Shown: positions 43,451 to 52,437, numbered from the stretch's first letter. The stretch: DNA of 64,000 nt from Herminiimonas sp. KBW02 (GCF_003852535.1 NZ_QAJP01000003.1:372001-436000), one strand, 5' to 3'. The notes: generated by a model not told the origin, from the sequence alone. Translations and numbers: made by a program.

Positions 43451-44298
43451 TCGCAAGCGCAGCACATCCACTCCGCACGCAACAGGTTGCGCGGGCAGCG
43501 GTGCGCGCGCTGTATGACGAGATGTGCCTGTATCCGAAACCGGGACTGGTCAGCAAAACGGATAACGGCAGTCACGATGATATGCAGGCAGCCACCTTTA
43601 TCAAAAGCCTGTTCAGCCTGCGTCATTACTTCGCGGCGATTTATCAGGCGGGTACCCGTGATGCCGACTTTGCCGAACTCACGCACCTGGGCCGCGCAGC
43701 AGAAGTGGCCATGTTGCGTGCGACTGCAGGTGTGAACACGCATCGCGGTGCGATCTTCAACCTGGGCTTGTTGTGCGCAGCATTGGGCAAAGCGGATGCT
43801 GCCGCGTTGCCTCATGCCGACCTGGCGCAAATCGTGATCGATAGCTGGGGTGCCGACATCAAGCTGGCAGACAGCAAGGACATGAGTTCCAGTCACGGCA
43901 ACCTGGTGTGCCGCAAGTACGCGGTCGGCGGTGCACGCGGTGAAGCAGCGGCTGGCTTCCCGCATGTCTTCAAGATAGGCTTGCCGACGCTGGCGGCTAT
44001 TCATCAGGTCGGCGGTAGTGTGATGGCTGCACGTTGCCAGGCCTTCTTCGCCATCATGGCGGCGCTGGAAGATACCAATCTGTTGCACAGGGCCGGTGCG
44101 GATGGCTTGCACTATGCACGCACGTCAGCGATTTCTTTTTTGGCTGAAGGTGGCGTGTTCGCGATGAACTGGTTGCAACGCGCGCAGTACATCCATCATG
44201 CTTTTGTTGCGCGCCGTTTGAGTCCGGGTGGTTCGGCTGATTTGCTGGCGGCAACCCTGTTCGTCGCAGCGGTGACGGAACGGGCGGTAGTGATATGA
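43426..44298 (+). CDS. mdcB: Triphosphoribosyl-dephospho-CoA synthase
   Basis: 290 residues of the CitG/MdcB family. It joins dephospho-CoA and ATP to give the cofactor precursor. Family features are LYDEMCLYPKPGLVSKTDNG, SHDDMQAATFIKSL, RATAGVNTHRGAIFNLGLL and SSSHGNLVCRKY. An ATG at 43441 is an alternative start that would remove five residues. The position after mdcG differs from Klebsiella, where mdcB follows mdcA. Overlaps mdcH by four bases. Confidence 0.94.
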   Translation: MEAIGMALIASAAHPLRTQQVARAAVRALYDEMCLYPKPGLVSKTDNGSHDDMQAATFIKSLFSLRHYFAAIYQAGTRDADFAELTHLGRAAEVAMLRATAGVNTHRGAIFNLGLLCAALGKADAAALPHADLAQIVIDSWGADIKLADSKDMSSSHGNLVCRKYAVGGARGEAAAGFPHVFKIGLPTLAAIHQVGGSVMAARCQAFFAIMAALEDTNLLHRAGADGLHYARTSAISFLAEGGVFAMNWLQRAQYIHHAFVARRLSPGGSADLLAATLFVAAVTERAVVI

Positions 44299-45209
44299 GC
44301 GGCCTGGCAATAGCTTGTCCGGGGCAGGGTGCGCAGCATCCGAAGATGTTTGACCTCGCGCTGCAATCGGAGGCAGCACGTGAATGGCTGGCGACATATT
44401 CTGCGACGACTGGAGTGGATGTAGTTGCGCTGGCCGCCAGCGGTGAGAATTTATTCAGCAACCGCAATGCGCAATTGCTGATCTGCGGTGCGGAGATCGC
44501 AACCTGGACCGCATTGCAGGAACGCCTGCCGCAACCGGAAGTATTTATCGGTTACAGCGTGGGTGAACTGGCCGCATATGGCTGTGCCGGTGCGTGGAAC
44601 GTCAGGGAGCTGGGCTTGCTGGTGCCGCAGCGTGCATTGCTGATGGATCAGGTTGCACCGGCGCATGCAGGCATGCTGGCAGTGAAAGGACTGTCGGCCA
44701 CCGCACGGGATGACATCTGCAAACGCTATAGTCTGGAGCTGGCCATCATCAATGCAGATGATCACTTTGTGCTGGGTGGTGTGCGGCAGAATATAGACCT
44801 GGCGGCAGCGGAAATCACGGCTGCAGGTCATTGGTGCAAGGCGCTGGATGTGGCTATTCCTTCGCATACATCGGTGATGCGGGCTGCAGTACCGCCCTTC
44901 CGGCATTTATTGAAAAGTACGCCTGCCCGCATGCTGAAAGCACCGGTGCTGGCGGGCATCAATGGCCTGGCTGGAGCCGAAGCGACAATAGCCGATACCT
45001 TGTCGGCGCAGATCGCCGAGCCGGTACGCTGGCAGGATTGCATGGAGACGACGCTGGAACGCGGTGTCACTGTCGTACTGGAACTCGGGCCCGGCCGTGC
45101 GCTGAGTCGTATGTTTGATGAACTGGGCGCGACGGTGGAGGCGCGCTCGGCAGAAGATTTTCGTACCCTGGACGGTATCGTCAAATGGGTAGAGACCAGG
45201 CTAGCCTGA
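44295..45209 (+). CDS. mdcH: Malonyl-CoA:ACP transacylase of malonate decarboxylase
   Basis: 304 residues of the FabD-like acyltransferase fold. GQGAQ lies near residue 10, the nucleophile Ser88 is in GYSVGELAAYG, and the catalytic His is in AIPSHTSVM. It primes the holo carrier protein with a malonyl group so the cycle can start. It is the last enzyme gene; the GntR regulator begins 26 bases downstream. Confidence 0.94.
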   Translation: MSGLAIACPGQGAQHPKMFDLALQSEAAREWLATYSATTGVDVVALAASGENLFSNRNAQLLICGAEIATWTALQERLPQPEVFIGYSVGELAAYGCAGAWNVRELGLLVPQRALLMDQVAPAHAGMLAVKGLSATARDDICKRYSLELAIINADDHFVLGGVRQNIDLAAAEITAAGHWCKALDVAIPSHTSVMRAAVPPFRHLLKSTPARMLKAPVLAGINGLAGAEATIADTLSAQIAEPVRWQDCMETTLERGVTVVLELGPGRALSRMFDELGATVEARSAEDFRTLDGIVKWVETRLA

Positions 45210-45235
45210 ACATAGAAATACAGAGAATAATATTT

Positions 45236-46012
45236 ATGGCGACTAACCGCATTGCAGTCAAACCAGTATCCATCGGGCCTGAGCTTACGCCGACCCGTCT
45301 ACCCTTACCCTCGCCGCGACCATCCGTCGCGAGCTCGTCTGAACGCGCCTACCTGCGCATAGAGGAAGCCATCGTCACGATGGAAATCCCGCCGGGCACC
45401 GATGTGAACGAAGCTTTTCTCAGCGACGTCGCCGGCTTTGGCCGCACGCCGGTACGGGAAGCAGTGCGCAAGCTGTGCTTTGAGCATTTGCTGGTGGTGA
45501 AACCCAAGCGCGGTATCTTTGTGACCGAAGTCGATCCGGTTGCGCAACTGCGTCTGCTGGAAGTGCGTCGTGAAATAGACCGGCTGGTGTTCCAGCATGC
45601 CGCCCGGCGCGCCACGCCCGAGCAGCGTCGCCAGTTCGCGCTGCTGGGTGAAAACTTCCGCCGTGCTTCGCTGACGAATGACAAGATGCTCTTTATCCGC
45701 AACGATAAAGAGTTCAATGAACTGTGCCTCAACTGCGCACGCAATGAATTCCTTACCGACAGCCTGCGTTCCATCCAGGGCTTGTCACGGCGTTTCTGGT
45801 TTTGCCATTACAACAGCTTCGATTACCTGTCGGTCACGGCCTTGCTGCATGCCGGGGTGGCGGAAGCGATTGCCTATGGCAATGTGAACCTGGTGAGCGA
45901 GGCGACCGAACGCCTGGTCGATAGTGCGGAAGCGCTGGCGCGTAAAGTGGCGGCACAGCAAGGCGTGCTGGATGAGCATGACGCCATCGCGGCTGATCCG
46001 TCCGCGCATTAA
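45236..46012 (+). CDS. GntR family regulator, FCD subfamily (malonate operon)
   Basis: 258 residues from ATG 45236 (MATNRIAVKPVSIGPELTP); the ribosome binding site is weak, so an earlier start is not excluded. The winged helix has FGRTPVREAVRKLCFEHLL and the FCD domain has EVRREIDRLVFQHAARRAT and NDKEFNELCLNCARNEFL. It is a paralogue of the regulator at 27782-28528, sharing GLSRRFW and long parallel stretches. It ends the mdc operon and should control it, as GntR-type MdcY does in Acinetobacter; Klebsiella uses a LysR-type MdcR instead. Confidence 0.92.
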   Translation: MATNRIAVKPVSIGPELTPTRLPLPSPRPSVASSSERAYLRIEEAIVTMEIPPGTDVNEAFLSDVAGFGRTPVREAVRKLCFEHLLVVKPKRGIFVTEVDPVAQLRLLEVRREIDRLVFQHAARRATPEQRRQFALLGENFRRASLTNDKMLFIRNDKEFNELCLNCARNEFLTDSLRSIQGLSRRFWFCHYNSFDYLSVTALLHAGVAEAIAYGNVNLVSEATERLVDSAEALARKVAAQQGVLDEHDAIAADPSAH

Positions 46013-46035
46013 GTATTCAGTCATTGCTTAGTCAG

Positions 46036-46071
46036 GCAGGCCATGCGGATTAGTCGCATGACCTGCTTTTT
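46036..46071 (+). terminator. Terminator of the tct-mdc-GntR operon
   Basis: A stem GCAGG-CATGCG/CGCATG-CCTGC with one internal mismatch ends in five T directly after the GntR gene. Confidence 0.75.
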
Positions 46072-46178
46072 CATTTCTCTCCCGCTGTCACACTGCCTTA
46101 GGGCACTTCCCTTAGAATATCTGGTCGAAAGTCGGCGGCATATCCTGCCCGCGTAACTGTTCTGCCCTATTCGCCCCT

Positions 46179-46577
46179 ATGCATATATTTACCTACGGCT
46201 CGCTGATGTTTCCGCAAATCTGGCAGCGCGTCGTGCGCGGCAATTACCTTACGGCAACAGCAACGCTCAGCGGTCACGCCCGCTATGCGCTGGCCGACGA
46301 TACCTATCCCGGCATGGTGGCGCAGGCTGATGCAGTGGTGGAAGGCGTACTTTATTATGATGTTACGCCGCAGGACGTGGCCGCGCTGGATCAGTTTGAG
46401 GGTAGCGAATATCGCCGCCAGAACGTGAATGTTGTAATAAAATCAGGCGAAACCGTGATAGCGTGTACTTACATCTTTTTGGCTGAACAACGTCTTTCCG
46501 GCTTGCCGTGGGAGCCGCAGGCTTTCCGGATGTCGCGTTTCATAGGGACGTATTGCAGCGACAAAATGGGCGGATGA
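46179..46577 (+). CDS. Gamma-glutamylcyclotransferase family (AIG2-like) protein
   Basis: 132 residues starting MHIFTYGSLMFPQIWQRVV, the glycine-loop start of the family. The likely catalytic acid lies in AALDQFEGSEYRRQNV. Members cyclise gamma-glutamyl amines or peptides to 5-oxoproline; many bacterial ones are uncharacterised. It is a short gene on its own in front of argS. Confidence 0.85.
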   Translation: MHIFTYGSLMFPQIWQRVVRGNYLTATATLSGHARYALADDTYPGMVAQADAVVEGVLYYDVTPQDVAALDQFEGSEYRRQNVNVVIKSGETVIACTYIFLAEQRLSGLPWEPQAFRMSRFIGTYCSDKMGG

Positions 46578-46654
46578 GGGCTGGCTAGCCAGTATAATTC
46601 CGTCTACGTTTATTCCAATTCAATATTCGGTCTTGTACCGTCAGAAACAACTCC

Positions 46655-48388
46655 ATGCTCGCAGCACAAAAACAACGCCTCACCGAACTCTTCCAAGCCG
46701 CCGTCGCACCGTTGGTGGCCGGTACCGATTTGCAGCCGAACATCACGCTGGAACGCCCGCGCGATCCCAGCCACGGCGACGTCGCCTGCAACCTGGCGAT
46801 GCAAATTGCCAAGCCGCTCAAGAAAAATCCACGCGAAGTAGCGCAGGCGCTGGTCGCCGCCCTGCTTGATAACCCTGCAAATCGTGACCTGATTGAATCG
46901 GCTGACATCGCCGGTCCGGGCTTCATCAACCTGCGCCTGACCGCAGCGTCGCGCCAGGCTGTGGTGAAAACCGTCTTGCAGCAAGGTGCCGGGTTCGGCA
47001 AAAGCAATCTGGGCAATGACAAAAAAGTCATCATCGAATTCGTCTCCGCCAACCCGACTGGTCCGCTGCACGTCGGCCATGGTCGCCAGGGTGCATTGGG
47101 CGATGCGATGTCTTCGCTGTTCCAGGCGCAAGGCTATGACGTCACCCGTGAGTTCTATTACAACGACGCTGGTGTACAGATCGCTACCCTGGCCACTTCG
47201 GTGCAGGCACGCGGCAAGGGTTTGAAACCGGGCGTCGAAGGCTGGCCGGAATCGGCCTACAACGGCGACTATATCCAGGACATCGCGAACGACTTCCTGG
47301 CGAAGAAAACAGTCTCGGCCAGCAATGGCGAGCCAGTTACCGCCAGCGGCGACATCAACGACATCGAATCGATACGTCAATTCTCCGTGACCTATCTGCG
47401 TCGCGAGCAGGATCTGGACTTGCAGGCCTTCGGCGTCAAGTTCGACAACTACTACCTCGAGTCTTCGCTCTATGCTGACGGCAAAGTAGAAAAAACCGTG
47501 GAAGCGCTGATCAAGGCCGACAAGACCTACGAACAGGATGGCGCGCTGTGGTTGCGCACCACTGACTACCGCGATGACAAAGATCGCGTGATGAAAAAAT
47601 CCGACGGTACCTACACCTACTTCGTACCGGACGTCGCTTATCACACCGTCAAATGGCAGCGTGGCTTTACGCAAGCGATCAACGTCCAGGGCAGTGATCA
47701 CCACGGCACCATCGCACGTGTGCGCGCTGGCCTGCAGGCACTCGACATCGGCATCCCGCAAGGCTATCCCGACTACGTGCTGCACAAAATGGTCACCGTC
47801 ATGCGTAACGGCGAGGAAGTAAAAATTTCCAAGCGCGCCGGTTCCTATGTCACCTTGCGCGACCTGATCGAATGGTCGAATGGCGAAACCGCTGAAGGCG
47901 AAACACGCGACCTGACCCGTGGCCGCGATGCGGTGCGTTTCTTCCTCATCTCGCGCAAGGCCGATACCGAATTCGTATTCGACGTCGATATCGCATTGAC
48001 CCAGGGCGACGAAAACCCGGTCTACTACGTGCAGTACGCGCATGCACGTATCTGCTCGGTACTCGCACAATGGATCGATGGTGATGAAGCCAGTCTGACG
48101 AATGTAGACCTGTCGCCGCTGACCGCACCGCGCGAAGCAGCGCTGCTGGCCAAGCTCGCCGAATATCCGGAAACCCTGCAAAAAGCACTGGAAGAACTCG
48201 GCCCGCATCAGGTCGCTTTCTACCTGCGTGACTTAGCAGGCGAATTACATAGCTACTACAATGCAGAACGTGTATTGGTAGATGATGAAGCACTGAAGAT
48301 GGCGCGTATCGCCCTCATGAGTGCAACACGACAAGTATTGCGTAACGGCCTGGCCCTGATCGGTGTGTCTGCGCCGGCACGCATGTAA
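46655..48388 (+). CDS. argS: Arginyl-tRNA synthetase
   Basis: 577 residues, class I. The Add-1 domain occupies about the first 110 residues. The HIGH-like motif is HVGHG at 139-143 ([20 protein letters not shown]) and the KMSKS-like loop is [10 protein letters not shown]. The C-terminal domain ends in a terminal Met (GVSAPARM), typical of bacterial ArgRS. It charges tRNA-Arg. The SPOR gene starts 10 bases later. Confidence 0.97.
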   Translation: MLAAQKQRLTELFQAAVAPLVAGTDLQPNITLERPRDPSHGDVACNLAMQIAKPLKKNPREVAQALVAALLDNPANRDLIESADIAGPGFINLRLTAASRQAVVKTVLQQGAGFGKSNLGNDKKVIIEFVSANPTGPLHVGHGRQGALGDAMSSLFQAQGYDVTREFYYNDAGVQIATLATSVQARGKGLKPGVEGWPESAYNGDYIQDIANDFLAKKTVSASNGEPVTASGDINDIESIRQFSVTYLRREQDLDLQAFGVKFDNYYLESSLYADGKVEKTVEALIKADKTYEQDGALWLRTTDYRDDKDRVMKKSDGTYTYFVPDVAYHTVKWQRGFTQAINVQGSDHHGTIARVRAGLQALDIGIPQGYPDYVLHKMVTVMRNGEEVKISKRAGSYVTLRDLIEWSNGETAEGETRDLTRGRDAVRFFLISRKADTEFVFDVDIALTQGDENPVYYVQYAHARICSVLAQWIDGDEASLTNVDLSPLTAPREAALLAKLAEYPETLQKALEELGPHQVAFYLRDLAGELHSYYNAERVLVDDEALKMARIALMSATRQVLRNGLALIGVSAPARM

Positions 48389-48398
48389 CAGGATATTT

Positions 48399-48980
48399 AT
48401 GACTAAAGATTTAAAAAAACAGGCTGGCGGTACCTTGCTCGGCCTCATCCTCGGCCTGATTATCGGTTTGGGTATAGCGGTCGGTGTGGCGCTGATGATT
48501 TCCAAAACGCCGCTGCCGTTCACCAACAAAACCGGGGCGCAACCGGAACGTTCGACGCAGCTGCCGCCAGCGACCAACGACCTGTCCGATCCGAACAAGC
48601 CTTTGTACGGCAAGAAGCAGCCTAAGCCAGCAGAAACCACTGAGCCGGCAACACCTGTTGCGCCAGTCGTAGACAAATCGACACTGGCCAAGGAAAAAGC
48701 CCAGGCCAAGGTGGAAGCTGCAGCCAAGGCTGAAAGCGATGAGAAATGGATTTACTATCTGCAGGCTGGCGCGTTCCGTGAACGTGCCGATGCAGAAAAC
48801 ATGAAGGCAAAACTGGCATTATTAGGTTTCGAAGCAAGCGTCTCTGCCTATCAGGCCGATACCGGTGCATTGCACCGTGTGCGTATCGGTCCGTTCGGCC
48901 AATTGGAAACAATGAACCGAGTGCGTGGCAAGCTGTCTGATAACGGCGTCGATGTTGCAGTGGTGCGCATCGGCAAATAA
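48399..48980 (+). CDS. SPOR domain cell-envelope protein
   Basis: 193 residues from ATG 48399. A basic start and one membrane helix (LLGLILGLIIGLGIAVGVAL) are followed by a Pro/Ala/Lys-rich linker and a C-terminal SPOR domain (YYLQAGAFRERADAENMKAK to VAVVRIGK). SPOR domains bind glycan strands lacking stem peptides at the division septum, so this is an FtsN-like septal protein. The order argS-SPOR-dsbA is common in Burkholderiales. Confidence 0.93.
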   Translation: MTKDLKKQAGGTLLGLILGLIIGLGIAVGVALMISKTPLPFTNKTGAQPERSTQLPPATNDLSDPNKPLYGKKQPKPAETTEPATPVAPVVDKSTLAKEKAQAKVEAAAKAESDEKWIYYLQAGAFRERADAENMKAKLALLGFEASVSAYQADTGALHRVRIGPFGQLETMNRVRGKLSDNGVDVAVVRIGK

Positions 48981-48994
48981 CTGAAAGGGATCAC

Positions 48995-49654
48995 ATGCGT
49001 TTTATTCAACACCTGTTGGCTGTCGCAAGTCTGAGTTTGTTTGCCGCGACCGCCGGCGCTTCGCCGACCGCTCCGGTCAATGGCACCGATTACCGTACAC
49101 TGGAAAAAGCCCAGCAAGTCGACAGCGGCAAGAAAGTCGAAGTCACCGAATTCTTCTGGTACTCCTGCCCACATTGCAGCGCGCTGGAACCATCGCTCGA
49201 AGCATGGGTGAAAAAGCAAGGCGATAAAATCAACTTCAAGCGTGTACCAGTTGCCTTCCGCGACTCCTTCATCCCGCAACAAAAGCTCTACTACACGCTG
49301 GAAGCACTGGGCTGGGTTAACTCCCTGCACGGCAAAGTATTCCGTGCCATCCACGTAGAGCGTCAACCGCTGGATACCGACAAGCAAATCGCTGACTTCA
49401 TCGCCAAGCAAGGCGTAGACACGAAGAAATTCGCCGAAACCTACAACTCTTTCGGCATTCAGTCCAAAGTACAGCGCGCAACCCAACTGCAAGGCGCGTA
49501 CAAGGTTGACGGCGTACCGATGATCGCAATCGATGGCCGTTACATCACCTCGCCATCCATCGTCGGCGCATCGCTGGGCAACCGACCGGAAGCCATCTTG
49601 CACGAAGCTACCCTGCAAGTCATGGACTGGCTGGTTACCAAATCGGCAAAGTAA
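48995..49654 (+). CDS. dsbA: Thiol:disulfide interchange protein DsbA
   Basis: 219 residues with a signal peptide (FIQHLLAVASLSLFAATAGA). The thioredoxin fold carries the active site Cys58-Pro-His-Cys61 (FFWYSCPHCSALEPSLEAW) and the cis-Pro segment VDGVPMIAIDGRY. DsbA forms disulfides in exported proteins. AAAGGGA precedes the ATG. It lies 14 bases after the SPOR gene. Confidence 0.95.
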   Translation: MRFIQHLLAVASLSLFAATAGASPTAPVNGTDYRTLEKAQQVDSGKKVEVTEFFWYSCPHCSALEPSLEAWVKKQGDKINFKRVPVAFRDSFIPQQKLYYTLEALGWVNSLHGKVFRAIHVERQPLDTDKQIADFIAKQGVDTKKFAETYNSFGIQSKVQRATQLQGAYKVDGVPMIAIDGRYITSPSIVGASLGNRPEAILHEATLQVMDWLVTKSAK

Positions 49655-49661
49655 ATTTATA

Positions 49662-49679
49662 GTGCTGAGTACTCAGCAC
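49662..49679. other. Perfect 18-bp palindrome after dsbA
   Basis: GTGCTGAGT is followed at once by its reverse complement ACTCAGCAC, eight bases after the dsbA stop. With no loop it is more like a protein-binding site than an RNA hairpin. Confidence 0.6.
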
Positions 49680-49692
49680 ATCGCAGCATGAG

Positions 49693-49729
49693 TAAAATCC
49701 GCAACTCGCAAGATTGCGGATTTTTTATT
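49693..49729 (+). terminator. Rho-independent terminator of the argS-SPOR-dsbA unit
   Basis: A stem AATCCGCAA/TTGCGGATT with an 8- to 10-base loop and six T. It ends 12 bases before the SDR gene, so that gene needs its own promoter or read-through. Confidence 0.85.
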
Positions 49730-49740
49730 GGGGAACGTCC

Positions 49741-50535
49741 ATGACAACAAACCGGCAACGCGTATTCATCACAGGTGCATCCAGCGGACTGGGTGCAGCG
49801 CTGGCGCGTAAATACGCAGAGCAAGGTGCAGTGCTGGGGCTGGTGGCGCGGCGTCGCGAAATGCTGCAGCAACTGGTAGCGGCTTTGCCGCACGCAGCTG
49901 ATCATCAGATCTATGCGTTGGATGTCAACGATCATGCTGCGCTGACAGAAGCTGCGACTGCCTTCATCGCGCACGCGCAAGGCATAGACATCGTCATTGC
50001 GAACGCAGGCATCTCGCGCGGGACGCTGACCGAGTATGCGGAAGATCTGCAAGTTTTTGAGCAAGTGTTTGCGACCAACGTCACAGCGACGGTGGCGACC
50101 TTCTCACCCTTCATTGCGACCATGCAGGCACAGGCTGCGGCCGGACATACTGCTTGCCGTCTGGTCGGTATAGGCAGCGTGGCAGGCATACGTGGCTTGC
50201 CGGGTGCGGGTGCTTACAGTGCGTCGAAGTCGGCTGTCATCAGCTACTGCGAATCGCTGCGGGTGGAGTTGAAGAAGTCAGGGATCAAGGTGGTGACGAT
50301 AGCACCTGGTTACATCGATACACCTATGACGCAAGTGAATGATTACGCGATGCCCTTCTTGATGCCGGTGGAGAAGTTTGCTGAAGTCGCTACTGCCACT
50401 ATAGCTGCGGGCTGCAGCTATCGGGTGATTCCTTGGCAGATGGGAGTGGTGGCTAAGGTGCTTAGGTTGTTGCCTAACTGGGCTTATGATTTTTTGTTTG
50501 CTAATGCGCCTAGGAAGGCGCGTAAAACTTCTTAG
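49741..50535 (+). CDS. SDR family oxidoreductase
   Basis: 264 residues from ATG 49741. The Rossmann start is VFITGASSGLGAALARKYAE, followed by the structural IDIVIANAGIS and the catalytic YSASK with the upstream Ser (IGSVAGIRG). The C-terminal segment includes VVTIAPGYIDTPMTQ. It is a classical short-chain dehydrogenase with an unknown alcohol or ketone substrate, using NAD(P)H. The last 100 bases become AT-richer as the next gene approaches. Confidence 0.9.
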   Translation: MTTNRQRVFITGASSGLGAALARKYAEQGAVLGLVARRREMLQQLVAALPHAADHQIYALDVNDHAALTEAATAFIAHAQGIDIVIANAGISRGTLTEYAEDLQVFEQVFATNVTATVATFSPFIATMQAQAAAGHTACRLVGIGSVAGIRGLPGAGAYSASKSAVISYCESLRVELKKSGIKVVTIAPGYIDTPMTQVNDYAMPFLMPVEKFAEVATATIAAGCSYRVIPWQMGVVAKVLRLLPNWAYDFLFANAPRKARKTS

Positions 50536-50540
50536 GTAAA

Positions 50541-51131
50541 CTAATACGATGTGGGAATTGACTTAAAGAAGATGGTATCTAAATCTATGAACTCGTCAGC
50601 TGCAAACCTAAGATTTTTATTCAAACCTTTCGAGAATGCTGCGAGTAGGATTTGTTTGCCATGTTTTCCAGCTTCTTCAACTAAAGGTAGGAAGTCGCCA
50701 TCGCCACTGAATAGTATTAATACATCCGTTTTTCTATCTGCAGTCGCATGACGCATCATATCAACAGTCAGATTGATATCGACGCTTTTCGATTTTGCAC
50801 CTTTGTGTTCCTTTTTAAAGACGCGTGGACACAGATATCCAGCACTGAGTACCTCTAGTGTTGGGTGCGTTATATCTGAATTGTATTCGTAGCAAATATC
50901 ACAAATACTTCTTTTTAAGTTGTCCACTTTGGGCTCATCACCAACTACGGTCTGGTAATAAGATATGCGAATATAGTCAAATATATGTCGGGTGGTCATC
51001 TCGGGGTGCCAAACAATTTGGCCCGGAAAATGAATAACATCGTCGCGAGGAACTGCGCCATTCTTTACCATGTCTTCATAGCGATAAACTAGGTTCTCAC
51101 CGTCTGCGAAACCCATTACTTTGAGTGCCAT
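50541..51131 (-). CDS. NYN domain (LabA/DUF88-like) protein
   Basis: 196 residues. The acidic active-site residues of the NYN/PIN-like nuclease fold are visible: GFADGENL at the start, KSKSVDINLTVDMM in the middle, and LILFSGDGDFLPLVEEAGKHG. Proteins of this fold cut or bind RNA, or act in defence or regulation. The insertion of about 50 residues with two Cys (ICDICYEYN) before VDINL is unusual. Base and codon use are visibly AT-richer than all neighbours, so the gene was probably acquired. It is a single gene; no partner antitoxin is seen. Confidence 0.85.
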   Translation of the reverse strand: MALKVMGFADGENLVYRYEDMVKNGAVPRDDVIHFPGQIVWHPEMTTRHIFDYIRISYYQTVVGDEPKVDNLKRSICDICYEYNSDITHPTLEVLSAGYLCPRVFKKEHKGAKSKSVDINLTVDMMRHATADRKTDVLILFSGDGDFLPLVEEAGKHGKQILLAAFSKGLNKNLRFAADEFIDLDTIFFKSIPTSY

Positions 51132-51238
51132 GTGACCTCTTCTATTTTTTTATTGAGTAAAACAGCGAGCTGATTGGGCTTGCATTCGTAAGCAGTTATA
51201 TTTTGTCTCGTTGTACTTCAATTTTCCTCACTAACGCC

Positions 51239-52303
51239 TTAATAAACCTGAAACCGAATCACCCCATCCTCACCAATAATCCGCTTCAACATCCCATCCT
51301 TCCACAGCTTGTGCAAATGCGCGAGCGCCTCACCTAGGGCGAAACTCAGTTGATGTGAATCCAGCTTGCGTACAAACATAATCGGCACGATGTCCGCTGC
51401 CGATTGTGGTGTGACGCAGGCTTTCAATACTTCTTCCAGTCGCGCTGCATGGTGGTCAAACAATTGCTGGATGCGCGTATGCAAGCCACGGAAAGGTTTG
51501 CCGTGTGATGGCAGTACCAGCGTGTCTTCCGGCAGGTCTTTGTATTTCAGCAGCGAGTCCAGGTATTGCTGTACCGGATTCGATTCTGGTTCTACCGCGA
51601 ATACCGAGACGTTGGTCGAGATACGCGGCAGCACCATGTCGCCGGAGATTAATAAGTTGAGGTCTGCGCAGTACAGTGCCGCATGTTCCGGTGCGTGGCC
51701 GAAGCCGGTGATGACGCGCCAGGCGTGATCGCCTATGCGGAAGCTTTGCTGGTCATGCATGCGTATGTATGAAGTCGGCACGCTAGGTACCAGCGTCGGG
51801 TAGTAGCTGCGGCGGCCTTCCAGCTCGGCCAGCATTTGCGGATCAGCCAGGCCATGACGTTTGAAGAACGGGAACATCGAGGTGCCGTCCGCGCCGGGCA
51901 AGGCGGCGGACATCATGCGGGCGAAGGTGTATTCACCTGTTGTCATCCACAGCGGCACCTTCCAGCGACTGCAGATCCAGTCGGCCAGGCCGACGTGATC
52001 GGGGTGGCAGTGGGTGGCGATGACGCGCACTATCGGCAAGCCTTCAAGTTGCGTGGCGAAGATGGTTTCCCAGGCGGCGCAGGTGGCGTCGTTGGAGATA
52101 CCGCAGTCGATCACGGTCCAGCCGCGTACCTTGCCATTTTCACCTTCGTATTCATCGACCAGCAGCCACAGGTTGATGTGGTTGAGGGCGAAGGGCAGGC
52201 CCATGCGTAGCCACTTGATGCCGGGCATTACCTCGAATGTGCTGCCAACGTCTGGCAACGTGTCGTCAAATGGATAGGCTAGTTGTGCTTCAAGCAAATT
52301 CAT
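51239..52303 (-). CDS. MBL fold metallo-hydrolase
   Basis: 354 residues. The zinc motif HxHxDH reads THCHPDHVGLADW, and the later ligands lie in FGHAPEHAALYCADLNLLISG, with GHAPEH and the metal-bridging Asp as in glyoxalase II-like proteins. A C-terminal helical extension (LEEVLKACVTPQSAADIVPI) is typical of a Burkholderiales group. It probably hydrolyses a thioester or lactone; the substrate is unknown. Divergent from the ychJ-bio unit. Confidence 0.9.
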   Translation of the reverse strand: MNLLEAQLAYPFDDTLPDVGSTFEVMPGIKWLRMGLPFALNHINLWLLVDEYEGENGKVRGWTVIDCGISNDATCAAWETIFATQLEGLPIVRVIATHCHPDHVGLADWICSRWKVPLWMTTGEYTFARMMSAALPGADGTSMFPFFKRHGLADPQMLAELEGRRSYYPTLVPSVPTSYIRMHDQQSFRIGDHAWRVITGFGHAPEHAALYCADLNLLISGDMVLPRISTNVSVFAVEPESNPVQQYLDSLLKYKDLPEDTLVLPSHGKPFRGLHTRIQQLFDHHAARLEEVLKACVTPQSAADIVPIMFVRKLDSHQLSFALGEALAHLHKLWKDGMLKRIIGEDGVIRFQVY

Positions 52304-52329
52304 CGCGGTCCCGTATCAAGCCAATAAGA

Positions 52330-52358
52330 TTCACATTCCCGGTAGGCGCGCCTACAAT
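52330..52358 (+). promoter_or_regulatory. Candidate promoter of the ychJ-bio operon with overlapping palindrome
   Basis: TTCACA (52330-52335), 17-base spacer and TACAAT (52353-52358) form a plausible sigma-70 promoter. A perfect 14-bp palindrome GTAGGCGCGCCTAC at 52342-52355 covers the spacer and part of the -10 box, an ideal repressor position. It does not resemble the BirA operator or the BioR site. Confidence 0.55.
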
Positions 52359-52437
52359 AGCCGACGGAAATGCATGACGTCATTCTACGGTGTTCGTTCG
52401 GATTACGTCATTGCAACTTGAACAAGCAGGACAGAAG

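Noticed and set aside
46610-48208. 532-codon open frame antisense to argS
   Set aside because: It is a shadow of argS codon bias; the protein has no recognisable domains and argS is complete.
52304-52437. BirA-type biotin operator ahead of the bio operon
   Set aside because: No TTGTAAAC-type inverted repeat is present; only the unrelated GC-rich palindrome was found.
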